Source: Methanosarcinales archaeon
Lineage (GTDB): Archaea > Halobacteriota > Methanosarcinia > Methanosarcinales > Methanogasteraceae
Assembly: GCA_030606635.1 (NCBI GenBank)
Contig: JAUWGA010000111.1
Coordinates: 1-5,839 of the forward strand
Length of the DNA stretch: 5,839 nucleotides
Direction of reading: 5' to 3'
Part shown: piece after piece, positions 1 through 5,839 of the stretch
Layout: every line of letters begins with the position of its first letter
Numbering within the stretch: position 1 is the first letter of the stretch
Position numbers and translations under genes: made by a program
Notes under the pieces: model-generated
What the model was told of the DNA's origin: nothing
The model's input: only the letters and a program-made list of their open reading frames with translations
Databases searched by the model: none

Positions 1-800
1 AGAAACGTTAACAGTCGCTGCCGGTCTGTGTACCGCAGCATCTTTATAAGCGTCCCGAGTTCGATCCCTGCCGGATGCGGCTTGATCTCCGCGGGCGGCG
101 CTGGCAGGAGGTCGGTGGCTCTTTCAAATACCGTGTACTCACCATCAGGATCGATAAGCGTCAGTCGCGCATGTGGATTCACGATGGCGGTGTTCCGCAG
201 GTATTCAATGACCGACTGCCGCCGTCCCTTCACATACGCTCCCTTGATCTCGAGTTCGATTCTGGTTCCGTGCGGGGGATCCCACTCGATCGTCCTCTCC
301 TCAAGAATCTCGGGCTCGTTCTTGCTCGTGTTGATTATAAGCTCGCAGTAATGCGCTGGCTGCTGCGAACCGATCTTTGAGACGATCCTAACTGGCTTTC
401 CTGTGCTCAACTGTGCATACAGAACCGATGCGCTGATCCCGATCCCCTGCTGCCCTCTCGACTGCTTCAGAACATGGAAACGGGAGCCGTACAGCAACTT
501 CGCAAAGACCTTCGGGATCTGTTCCTTTACAATACCGGGACCGTTGTCCTCGACTGTCAGGATAAGATTCGGTGCTGGCGAGGCTGCCTTTATCTCTATC
601 AAGAGATCTGGGAGGATTTCTGCCTCCTCGCACGCATCGAGCGCATTGTCAACCGCCTCCTTGATCGTCGTGATCAGGGACCGTTGTAGCGAGTCGAATC
701 CGAGCATCTGCTTGTTTTTCTCGAAGAACTCGGCTATGCTGATCGATTTCTGCTTTTCTGCGAGTTTCTCTGCGATGGGTGGTTCTGGTGTCTGTGGCAT
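1..800 (-). CDS. top6B: DNA topoisomerase VI subunit B, N-terminal part (runs off left edge)
   Basis: This is the ATPase subunit of the type IIB topoisomerase that, as an A2B2 complex with Top6A, relaxes and decatenates DNA in archaea. The visible 266 codons cover the GHKL ATPase domain and the start of the following region. Residues 21-35 (SIAEFFEKNKQMLGF) match the family's N-terminal signature. The Bergerat motifs follow: N box with E48, D51 and N52 (EAVDNALDA), G1 box DNGPG at 85-89, and the long G2 lid QSRGQQGIGIS at 113-123. The ATG complementary to 798-800 is chosen because it is the first in-frame ATG and a TAA stop lies five codons upstream. No strong Shine-Dalgarno precedes it, so the mRNA may have a short leader. 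Archaeal Top6B is usually 500-600 residues, so roughly half is missing; top6A commonly lies next to top6B and would be to the left. The gene is transcribed away from the signalling cluster. Confidence 0.97.
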   Translation of the reverse strand, partial: MPQTPEPPIAEKLAEKQKSISIAEFFEKNKQMLGFDSLQRSLITTIKEAVDNALDACEEAEILPDLLIEIKAASPAPNLILTVEDNGPGIVKEQIPKVFAKLLYGSRFHVLKQSRGQQGIGISASVLYAQLSTGKPVRIVSKIGSQQPAHYCELIINTSKNEPEILEERTIEWDPPHGTRIELEIKGAYVKGRRQSVIEYLRNTAIVNPHARLTLIDPDGEYTVFERATDLLPAPPAEIKPHPAGIELGTLIKMLRYTDRQRLLTF

Positions 801-829
801 AGAGTCTCTGTTGATTTATCTGGCAGGGA

Positions 830-843
830 TTGTAGATATTTGC
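830..843 (-). promoter_or_regulatory. possible TATA-like element for top6B
   Basis: On the minus strand this stretch reads as an A/T-rich core (AAATATCTA). It lies 30-43 bases upstream of the top6B ATG, so initiation about 25 bases downstream would leave a leader of roughly a dozen bases, consistent with the lack of a clear Shine-Dalgarno. The match to the archaeal TATA consensus is modest and other A/T-rich stretches exist nearby, so this is a tentative call from position and composition only. Confidence 0.25.
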
Positions 844-854
844 ATCGGTCATAT

Positions 855-894
855 CAGGATATCTTGGGTACGCGAAGATGCAGGATATCCTGGG
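855..894. promoter_or_regulatory. paired palindromic motif, candidate operator between divergent genes
   Basis: Two 14-base copies differing at one position sit at 855-868 (CAGGATATCTTGGG) and 881-894 (CAGGATATCCTGGG), with starts 26 bases apart. In the second copy CAGGATATCCTG (881-892) is a perfect 12-base palindrome; the first copy has one mismatch. Both lie between top6B and the KaiC-like gene, and the second ends 18 bases before the rightward TATA box. Position just upstream of the TATA box fits an activator site, or a repressor site acting on one or both promoters. No regulator gene is seen nearby, and binding is inferred only from symmetry and repetition. Confidence 0.5.
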
Positions 895-901
895 CAGAGC
901 G

Positions 902-918
902 CGAAATACATTTATATA
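902..918 (+). promoter_or_regulatory. archaeal promoter (BRE plus TATA box) for the KaiC-like gene
   Basis: TTTATATA at 911-918 is a good archaeal TATA box, preceded by a purine-rich stretch (CGAAATA, 902-908) in the place of the TFB recognition element. Transcription would be expected about 25 bases downstream, near 938-942, leaving a leader of roughly 35-40 bases before the ATG at 978. That leader contains a Shine-Dalgarno GGAG at 969-972. This is probably the main promoter of the rightward cluster. Confidence 0.65.
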
Positions 919-977
919 ACCTTATTTGAAATATTATTGCAAATCTTCAAACACCGTTTTAGAGGGCAGGAGCGAAT

Positions 978-1697
978 ATGGAGCGCGTACCAACAGGGAT
1001 CGATGAACTGGACGTGAAATTGAGCGGCGGCTACCCGAAGGGCAAGGCGATACTGGTAACGGGTGCACCGGGTGCCGGAAAGACGATTTTTGGGATTCAC
1101 TTCCTCTACAAAGCTTGCATGGACGGCAGGATGTGCGTGGACATCGCAACAGAAGAGTCGCCTGAAGATATCCTCATGCAGGCAAAGATTCTCGGGCTCG
1201 ATCTGAGACCGTATCTCGATAACAAACAGCTTGCAATCGAGCGTGTGCTCGAGACGAGGACAGAGAGCACCGAGATGGCGACACAACTCGGCTTTGGGTT
1301 CGAGACGACTGAGATGGACCTACTTGAGCGGGTGAAAATGCTGCCTGATGATATCGATGTGGCGGTCATCGATAATATGGGTGTCTTCGCACTGGATTTG
1401 AACATCAAGGAGTTCAGGGACAAGATCGACGCAATAAATCGCGCACTCGCCGAGAAGGGCTGCACTACACTCATGATCATGGACGATACCGCTCACGAGC
1501 TGACCCACGGACTTGCCGAGTATTCGGCTTATGGCTCCATCAAGCTTATGACAAAGGAGAACCCCTACACGGGTGTGCGGGAGCGGTATCTGGATATTCC
1601 GAAGATGCGTGGTACCAAACTTTCACTGGAGTTATCCATCTTTGACATAACCTCAGAAGGGATCAAACTCCACAAATCAAAAACAAAGACTGAATAA
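978..1697 (+). CDS. single-domain KaiC-like RecA-superfamily ATPase (KaiC/GvpD/RAD55 family), copy 1
   Basis: A 239-residue P-loop ATPase of the KaiC/RAD55 group, presumably cytosolic. Visible motifs: Walker A GAPGAGKT at 29-36, the KaiC-type catalytic Glu pair E59-E60 in ATEES, Walker B at 127-133 ending in D132 (VAVIDN), and a C-terminal KMRGT at 209-213 that matches the K-x-RG region of KaiC domains. The spacing from Walker A Lys35 to E59 is close to that in cyanobacterial KaiC. It is one domain only, unlike the duplicated CI-CII clock protein, and nothing shows a CII-type Ser-Thr phosphorylation site. The start is supported by GGAG at 969-972, five bases before the ATG. It heads a rightward cluster ending in a hybrid histidine kinase, so a signalling or regulatory ATPase role is inferred; the actual partner is unknown. 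The degenerate KaiC-like MEDS sensor domain is an alternative family label, but the intact ATPase motifs favour an active enzyme. Confidence 0.92.
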   Translation: MERVPTGIDELDVKLSGGYPKGKAILVTGAPGAGKTIFGIHFLYKACMDGRMCVDIATEESPEDILMQAKILGLDLRPYLDNKQLAIERVLETRTESTEMATQLGFGFETTEMDLLERVKMLPDDIDVAVIDNMGVFALDLNIKEFRDKIDAINRALAEKGCTTLMIMDDTAHELTHGLAEYSAYGSIKLMTKENPYTGVRERYLDIPKMRGTKLSLELSIFDITSEGIKLHKSKTKTE

Positions 1698-1714
1698 AAG
1701 GGGGCGTTGTGTAA

Positions 1715-2423
1715 ATGGAACGTGTGCCAACAGGAATTGCTGAACTGGACGCTAAACTGAGTGGCGGCTACCCAAAGGGCAAAGGATTGCTGGTAACAGG
1801 GGTTTCTGGTGCCGGAAAGACGATCTTCGGACTTCACCTGCTATACCAGTCTTGCGTGGACGGCACGGAATGCGTGCTGATCGCAACAGAAGAGACGCCT
1901 GAAGATATACTCGTGCAGGCAGAGATGGTCACTTGATCTTGCCAAGTATTACGAAAGCGTACAACTGATCATCGGACGCGTCTTTGAGAGCCGTTCAAAC
2001 AAATCCAAGCAGGCAATAAAGTACGGATTCGCGCAGGAAGGGCTCGAGGTCGAACTCTCCCAGCTTGCCGATTACGTGCCAGATATTACTGGTGTCGCGG
2101 TCATCAACAATATCGGGGTCTCCACGCTCCGTTCGACTGCCCAGGATTTCAGGGACCAGTTCGATGCGCTGAATTTCGCGCTCAACAGGAAGGGGTGCAC
2201 CACCGTTTTTGTCATGGACGAGTCTGCATATCTAATGACCAATCAGGTTGCCGATTATTCGGTATACGGATCGGTCCGGCTTCTGGTGAAGGAGAACCCG
2301 TATACCGATAAGATGGAGCGTTATTTCACCATCCCAAAGATGCGCAGCACAGATATCATACCAGACCTTACCGTGTTTGAGATAACGCCTGCGGGTATAC
2401 GGCTGAAGGCGAAGGCGGACTGA
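1715..2423 (+). pseudogene. second KaiC-like ATPase, tandem paralogue broken by a frameshift
   Basis: A tandem paralogue beginning 17 bases after the copy 1 stop. Frame one runs from ATG 1715 for 73 codons to a TGA at 1934-1936; homology then continues in the +1 frame from about 1929 to the TGA at 2421-2423. Joined, it gives about 235 residues against 239 in copy 1. Walker A GVSGAGKT (29-36) and the Glu pair in ATEET (59-60) are before the break. After it the Walker B reads VAVINN, with Asn (about residue 131 of the joined protein) where copy 1 has D132, and the KMRGT motif reads KMRST. The downstream frame stays open for 164 codons, so the break is recent, is a sequencing error, or is bypassed. 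The sequence ATG GTC ACT TGA is not a recognised programmed +1 site, and no start codon with a ribosome site is evident just after the break. If repaired, the protein would probably bind ATP but hydrolyse it poorly. Confidence 0.82.
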
Positions 2424-2440
2424 TCCATGAGGCATTACCG

Positions 2441-2453
2441 GGCGGTATAAAAA
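2441..2453 (+). promoter_or_regulatory. candidate TATA box upstream of the DUF169 gene
   Basis: TATAAAAA at 2446-2453 is a close match to an archaeal TATA box; the preceding bases GGGCGG are G-rich, not the usual A-rich BRE. The expected start of transcription is near 2471-2476. This would give the DUF169-kinase gene pair a promoter of its own, separate from the one ahead of the KaiC-like genes. No T-run terminator is seen between the frameshifted copy and this box, so read-through from upstream is also possible. Confidence 0.45.
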
Positions 2454-2472
2454 GTCGCCTCTGTAGAACGGA

Positions 2473-2541
2473 ATGTTTAATAAAGCAGAACTGGTAAATG
2501 AGATTGCGAAGGTTTGCGATGCATGGGGTGAGGTAGACTGA
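2473..2541 (+). CDS. possible 22-codon leader ORF or gene remnant
   Basis: An ATG at 2473 opens a 22-codon frame reading MFNKAELVNEIAKVCDAWGE followed by VD and a TGA at 2539-2541; an in-frame TAG lies three codons upstream. The composition looks protein-like (charged and hydrophobic residues in helix-like spacing). The opening faintly recalls the N-terminus of HU-type proteins, but it is too short to assign. Its ATG falls where transcription from the TATA box at 2446-2453 would begin, so it could be a leaderless peptide ORF. It ends 47 bases before the DUF169 start and its stop overlaps a small hairpin arm. It may equally be chance or a decayed gene fragment. Confidence 0.25.
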   Translation: MFNKAELVNEIAKVCDAWGEVD

Positions 2542-2562
2542 AACAGAACCAGTCATAGACTG
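2536..2562 (+). promoter_or_regulatory. alternative small hairpins in the DUF169 leader
   Basis: GACTG at 2536-2540 can pair with CAGTC at 2550-2554 (9-base loop), or the same CAGTC can pair with GACTG at 2558-2562 (3-base loop ATA). The two structures exclude each other, and the first arm overlaps the stop codon of the 22-codon ORF. The arrangement resembles an attenuator, but the stems are only 5 bp and no terminator T-run follows, so function is doubtful. Confidence 0.2.
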
Positions 2563-2588
2563 CGATAACCTTCAGAGGAGTGTGAAAA

Positions 2589-3437
2589 ATGGATAACACA
2601 GGACAATGTAATGGGACGACCTTTGAGGAAGCGAGCAAGAGGTTCATGGATATCTTTGACGAGCCGGGCTCGATTGTTCAGCCGGTTGGCGTTAAACTGA
2701 TCCTTAAAGGACGCGAGATCCCAGAGGGCACGAAGACTCTTGAGGAATATCAGGGGGTTCCGTGGTGCGAGGCAGTGCGGATCGCCGCGATGGATGGCGA
2801 GGTTGTTGTGATCAACAAGGAAAATGTCGGATGTCCGGCATCAGCAATCGCTCTTGGTCTCGTCGATCAGGATCAGGAAGAACCGCTTTCCGGAACGCGG
2901 AAGTACACGGACATGATGGAGACGACCGCATCGCCGGCAGACTTTACAAATGGTCTTGTCTATGGGTGCAAAGCAAGCGATAACATGCAGTTTGCGCTCT
3001 TTGGTGAGGGCGACACGGGGCGGTACGAGACGCTTGGTGCTGCACTGAACGCGGTCTCCGGGATGACCTCGATCCAGCCTGATATCATGGACGCCGCGGT
3101 TGCGTATCCGGCAGGGAAGCTTGATATTGCTCCCGACGTCGTGATTCTCGGGTTGCTTCCGAAACAGGCACTGCGTGCGATTCAGGGCTACAACTTTCTC
3201 ACAGGTAACCGCTTCCTGATGAGCACCATCGGGATTCGAGCCGTATGTGCAGACCTGACGGCCATACCATACCTGGAGCAGAGCTTGAACGGATCTCTCT
3301 TCTGTCTCGGGGCAAGAGCGGTCGGCGGATGGGAAGGCGACCTGCTTGGACTTGGGATGCCGCTATCGGCATTCGAGCGGATGGTTACGGGCATGGAGCG
3401 ATCAGCAGGCGGATTCCCGTATAAGGCATATCCGTAA
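2589..3437 (+). CDS. DUF169 family protein (COG2043), unknown function
   Basis: A 282-residue protein that I recognise as DUF169 by its layout: VGVKLILKGREIPEG at 33-47, WCEAVRIA at 59-66, GCPASAIALGL at 81-91, and a C-terminal CLGARAVGGWEGDLLGLGMP around 239-258. Cysteines at 60, 82, 127, 220 and 239 fall in or near these segments, and several recur across the family as I remember it, which suggests metal or cofactor binding; that is inference. There is no signal peptide or membrane segment, so it is probably cytosolic. The start is firm: AGAGGAG at 2574-2580 gives a strong Shine-Dalgarno with an 8-base spacer. The gene ends 12 bases before the PocR kinase and lies in the same frame as it, with only the TAA at 3435-3437 and four codons between, so the two are surely co-transcribed. 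No biochemical role is established for DUF169 to my knowledge. Confidence 0.85.
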   Translation: MDNTGQCNGTTFEEASKRFMDIFDEPGSIVQPVGVKLILKGREIPEGTKTLEEYQGVPWCEAVRIAAMDGEVVVINKENVGCPASAIALGLVDQDQEEPLSGTRKYTDMMETTASPADFTNGLVYGCKASDNMQFALFGEGDTGRYETLGAALNAVSGMTSIQPDIMDAAVAYPAGKLDIAPDVVILGLLPKQALRAIQGYNFLTGNRFLMSTIGIRAVCADLTAIPYLEQSLNGSLFCLGARAVGGWEGDLLGLGMPLSAFERMVTGMERSAGGFPYKAYP

Positions 3438-3449
3438 ACCGGTGCTGAG

Positions 3450-5839
3450 ATGAGCGGCTCGCCACCGTCACTACGTGAACTGGTCGACATCGACGAACTC
3501 CAGTCGATTCAGGATAGCTTCGCAAGAGCCGTTGGAATCTCTTCTGTGATCCTTTCGCCTGAATGTGAGCCTCTGACAAGGTTTACCAATCCGACCGGAT
3601 TTTGCGCCTTGATTCAATCGACCGAGAGGGGAAAAGAGCGCTGCTTCCGGTCGTTTATGGAGATGGGGAAGATTGCGCTAGGGGCGCAAGAGCCGGAGAT
3701 GTGCTACTGCTTTGCACACGGCGGGCATTTTGTTGCGCCGATCATGATCGATGGCGAGTACAAAGGAACGATGTTTGCCGGGCAGTTCACCCCTGAGAAG
3801 TTTTCTTCCGAGCAACTCCATGATCTCGAAGAGATAGCGCAGGAAATCGACGTAGACCCGTGGCTGCTCGTAAAAGAAGCAGAGAAGATGCGTGTGGTCG
3901 GAGAGGATGTGATCCGGAACTACTCGAGTCTGTTGTTTAAGATTGTAGAGACCATCGCAAGGAGAGGCGCGCAGGCAGCGGAACTGGAAAGGCGTGTGCA
4001 GGAACGCACCGGTGAACTGGCAGAGGCGAACAAAGAACTGGACCGGAAGGTTACCGAGAGTGAGCAGCAGAGACTTGCGATACTGAATATTGCGGTGGAC
4101 ATCGAAGAGACGAATAAAAACCTGGAGTTGGAGGTTTCCAAGCGTAAGAGGGTTGCTGAGAACCTCAGGAAGAAGCAGAGTGCGGAGGAGGCGTATACCG
4201 ATATCCTGACGGTTACGAGCAGGACCATCGACTTAAACACAATCGTAACTGAGGGTCTCTCTAACCTGATGAGGTATACGGATTCGCCTCTGGGCGTCAT
4301 CTACCTCTGCGACCGTGATCATAAGACGCTTCTGCCGGCAGTGGCAAGAGGTGCGGAAGACGCGGTCGCAGAACAATCGTTCTTGTATGGAGAGGGGATT
4401 GTTGGCAAGGCAGCTGCAACGAAGGAGATGGTCGTGGCAACCGATCTTGCAGATACCATATACAAAATACCGTCCGGGGATGGCACGGTTCCTCCGGATA
4501 CCCTCATCAGCACGCCTATAATCTTTAAGGATGCGCTGCTCGGTGTCGTCATTACCTGCCATACCAAGAGCGCCACGCCGGAGCTGACGGGCTTTCTAAA
4601 GCGCGTCACAGACCAGATCGCAGTGGCGATCAACAACGCACATGCCTACACGGAAATACAGGAGATGGCTGCCGAGCTAAAGAGTGAGCGTGACAAACTT
4701 GAGCTGACATCGCGGGAACTTGCAGCAGCAAGCCAGACAAAGTCCGAGTTCCTTGCAAACATGAGCCACGAACTGAGAACTCCGTTAAACTCGATCATAG
4801 GATTTTCTGAGATACTCCACGATGGCGTATTCGGTCCTATAAATGAGAAGCAGGCGAAGTATGTAAATAACGTCCTTGTAAGCGGTAAGCATCTTTTGCA
4901 ACTGATAAACGACATACTCGACCTCTCAAAAGTTGAAGCTGGAAAGATAGAACTGGTCTGCGAGGATTTCTCAGTCTCTGACGCGATTAACGAGGTGAGG
5001 ACCCTGACCGCATCGATCGCGGCAAAGAAGAACCTCGTTGTGGATGTTTCAGTCGATGAAGGTCTCACCACGATCTATGCGGACGAGGGCAAGTTCAAGC
5101 AGATACTCTACAACCTCTTAAGTAACGCAATCAAGTTCACGCCCGGACATGGTTCGGTCGTGGTGGACGCACGGCAGAGTGGAGATATGGCAGAGATCTC
5201 GGTCACAGACACAGGTATCGGAATCTCTGAAGCAGATCAGAAGAAGCTCTTCCAGCCATTTATGCAGGCGGACGCAACCACATCCAGGGAGTACGGCGGA
5301 ACCGGACTCGGGCTTTCGCTTGTCATGAAGTTTTCAGAACTGCACGGCGGCACGGCATGGGTCGAGAGCGAAATAGGGACAGGCAGCACGTTCACGTTCA
5401 CGATTCCGATAGGGTGCAGGGCGGAAGCTGAAACGGAAACGGAAGCGGCAGAAGAGGATAGGTTAGGAGAGGAGGTCGAGCCGGAGGTCGAGGTCGCGGC
5501 TGAGACGGAAATGCCTGAAAAGATGCATGAAGTGCCGGCAGTGAAAGAGACCGTGACCGCAGAAGAGATCGCTGCTACCCGGCTGCCAGAGATCATCGAA
5601 CCTGTCGGGGGAAGCGGGGATGAACCGCTCATCCTTGTCGTAGAGGATGATGAAAACTCAAGCGAACTCTTGACAGTGACGCTTACCGGTGCAGGATACA
5701 GGGTTATACCGGCCTACAATGGCAGGGAAGCGCTGGCAGTCGCGAAGAGACTCAAACCATTCGCAATCACACTGGATATCATGCTGCCGGGCATGGATGG
5801 GTGGGATGTGCTCAAGTACCTGAAGTACGATTCCGAAAC
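3450..5839 (+). CDS. PocR-GAF hybrid sensor histidine kinase with C-terminal receiver (runs off right edge)
   Basis: A soluble hybrid kinase, 796 codons visible, open throughout. Domains in order: PocR sensor at about 7-168 (LRELVDIDELQSIQDSF, then FCALIQST, and YCFAHGG with C87 and H90); a charged coiled coil at 175-248; GAF at about 250-398; a short helix; HisKA with phospho-acceptor H440 in NMSHELRTPLNSIIGF; HATPase_c to about 655 with N box N559, G1 D587-T-G-I-G and G2 GGTGLGL at 616-622; an acidic linker at 656-725; and a REC domain from about 726 with acidic residues E732-D733 and phospho-acceptor D776 (LDIMLPGMDG). The receiver's conserved Lys would lie beyond the window. No membrane segment is seen, so it senses a cytosolic signal; PocR domains are predicted to bind small hydrocarbon derivatives. 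The ATG at 3450 has GGTG at 3441-3444 and lies just before the PocR domain, and an in-frame TAA (3435-3437) bars earlier starts. The kinase core is bacterial in type, as in many methanogen kinases. Confidence 0.95.
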   Translation, partial: MSGSPPSLRELVDIDELQSIQDSFARAVGISSVILSPECEPLTRFTNPTGFCALIQSTERGKERCFRSFMEMGKIALGAQEPEMCYCFAHGGHFVAPIMIDGEYKGTMFAGQFTPEKFSSEQLHDLEEIAQEIDVDPWLLVKEAEKMRVVGEDVIRNYSSLLFKIVETIARRGAQAAELERRVQERTGELAEANKELDRKVTESEQQRLAILNIAVDIEETNKNLELEVSKRKRVAENLRKKQSAEEAYTDILTVTSRTIDLNTIVTEGLSNLMRYTDSPLGVIYLCDRDHKTLLPAVARGAEDAVAEQSFLYGEGIVGKAAATKEMVVATDLADTIYKIPSGDGTVPPDTLISTPIIFKDALLGVVITCHTKSATPELTGFLKRVTDQIAVAINNAHAYTEIQEMAAELKSERDKLELTSRELAAASQTKSEFLANMSHELRTPLNSIIGFSEILHDGVFGPINEKQAKYVNNVLVSGKHLLQLINDILDLSKVEAGKIELVCEDFSVSDAINEVRTLTASIAAKKNLVVDVSVDEGLTTIYADEGKFKQILYNLLSNAIKFTPGHGSVVVDARQSGDMAEISVTDTGIGISEADQKKLFQPFMQADATTSREYGGTGLGLSLVMKFSELHGGTAWVESEIGTGSTFTFTIPIGCRAEAETETEAAEEDRLGEEVEPEVEVAAETEMPEKMHEVPAVKETVTAEEIAATRLPEIIEPVGGSGDEPLILVVEDDENSSELLTVTLTGAGYRVIPAYNGREALAVAKRLKPFAITLDIMLPGMDGWDVLKYLKYDSE

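Noticed and set aside
28..380. Two overlapping plus-strand ORFs of about 100 codons
   Set aside because: Both are antisense to top6B, whose frame is continuous with all GHKL motifs.
403..1017. 204-codon plus-strand ORF overlapping top6B and the intergenic region
   Set aside because: It is antisense to clear top6B codons, crosses the promoter and operator region, and runs into the KaiC gene in another frame; its product is low-complexity and resembles nothing I recognise.
912..1480. Minus-strand ORFs of up to 124 codons opposite the KaiC-like gene
   Set aside because: They are shadows of copy 1, which has all expected motifs and a ribosome site; the minus-strand products look random and Ser/Arg/Cys-rich.
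1925..1940. prfB-like programmed +1 frameshift site
   Set aside because: The codons before TGA are GTC ACT, not CTT; re-pairing in the +1 frame is poor and no internal Shine-Dalgarno at the needed distance is seen.
2076..2423. Separate 115-codon gene starting at GTG 2076
   Set aside because: This is the C-terminal half of the frameshifted KaiC copy; homology extends upstream to about 1929 in the same frame and no ribosome site precedes the GTG.
2441..2459. Hairpin GGCG...CGCC as a terminator after the second KaiC copy
   Set aside because: The stem is 4 bp with an 11-base loop, no T-run follows, and the loop holds a good TATA box.
4646..5071. 141-codon minus-strand ORF
   Set aside because: It is antisense to the HisKA region of the kinase, and its Ser/Phe-rich product is typical of a shadow of a GC-rich coding frame.
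5237..5632. 131-codon Ser-rich minus-strand ORF
   Set aside because: The Ser/Val/Pro richness is simply the complement of the Glu-rich linker and ATPase domain of the kinase.

Overview
The window looks like a piece of a euryarchaeal chromosome, most likely from a methanogen or methanotroph-related lineage (Methanosarcinales / ANME type; this placement is inferred and no species is claimed). Reasons: a DNA topoisomerase VI B subunit, archaeal TATA-type promoter elements, single-domain KaiC-like ATPases, a DUF169 protein, and a soluble PocR-GAF hybrid histidine kinase of the kind common in methanogens.

Layout. Bases 1-800 (minus strand) hold the N-terminal 266 codons of top6B, which runs off the left edge. 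Bases 801-977 are a divergent intergenic region with a pair of near-identical palindromic motifs 26 bp apart, just upstream of a good TATA box facing right. Rightward from 978 come a complete single-domain KaiC/RAD55-family ATPase (978-1697), a tandem diverged second copy broken by a frameshift (1715-2423), a 165-base gap with its own TATA-like box, a possible 22-codon leader ORF and small alternative hairpins (2424-2588), a complete DUF169 protein (2589-3437), and 12 bases later a large cytosolic PocR / coiled-coil / GAF / HisKA / HATPase / REC hybrid kinase (3450 to the right edge, 796 codons seen).

How the parts may work together (inference). The rightward genes form a compact signalling cluster: P-loop ATPases of the KaiC fold, a Cys-containing DUF169 protein of unknown function, and a kinase with a sensor domain predicted in the literature to bind small hydrocarbon derivatives. 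No KaiB, DNA-binding output domain or methyltransferase gene is visible here; the partner response regulator or target genes would have to lie right of the window or elsewhere. top6B is a housekeeping neighbour transcribed away from the cluster.

The most notable observations are in the second KaiC copy: its first 71 residues are about 75% identical to copy 1, the remaining 164 only about 45%, and the frameshift sits at that boundary. It also has Asn in place of the Walker B Asp. No rRNA, tRNA, CRISPR array, insertion sequence or convincing terminator was seen.
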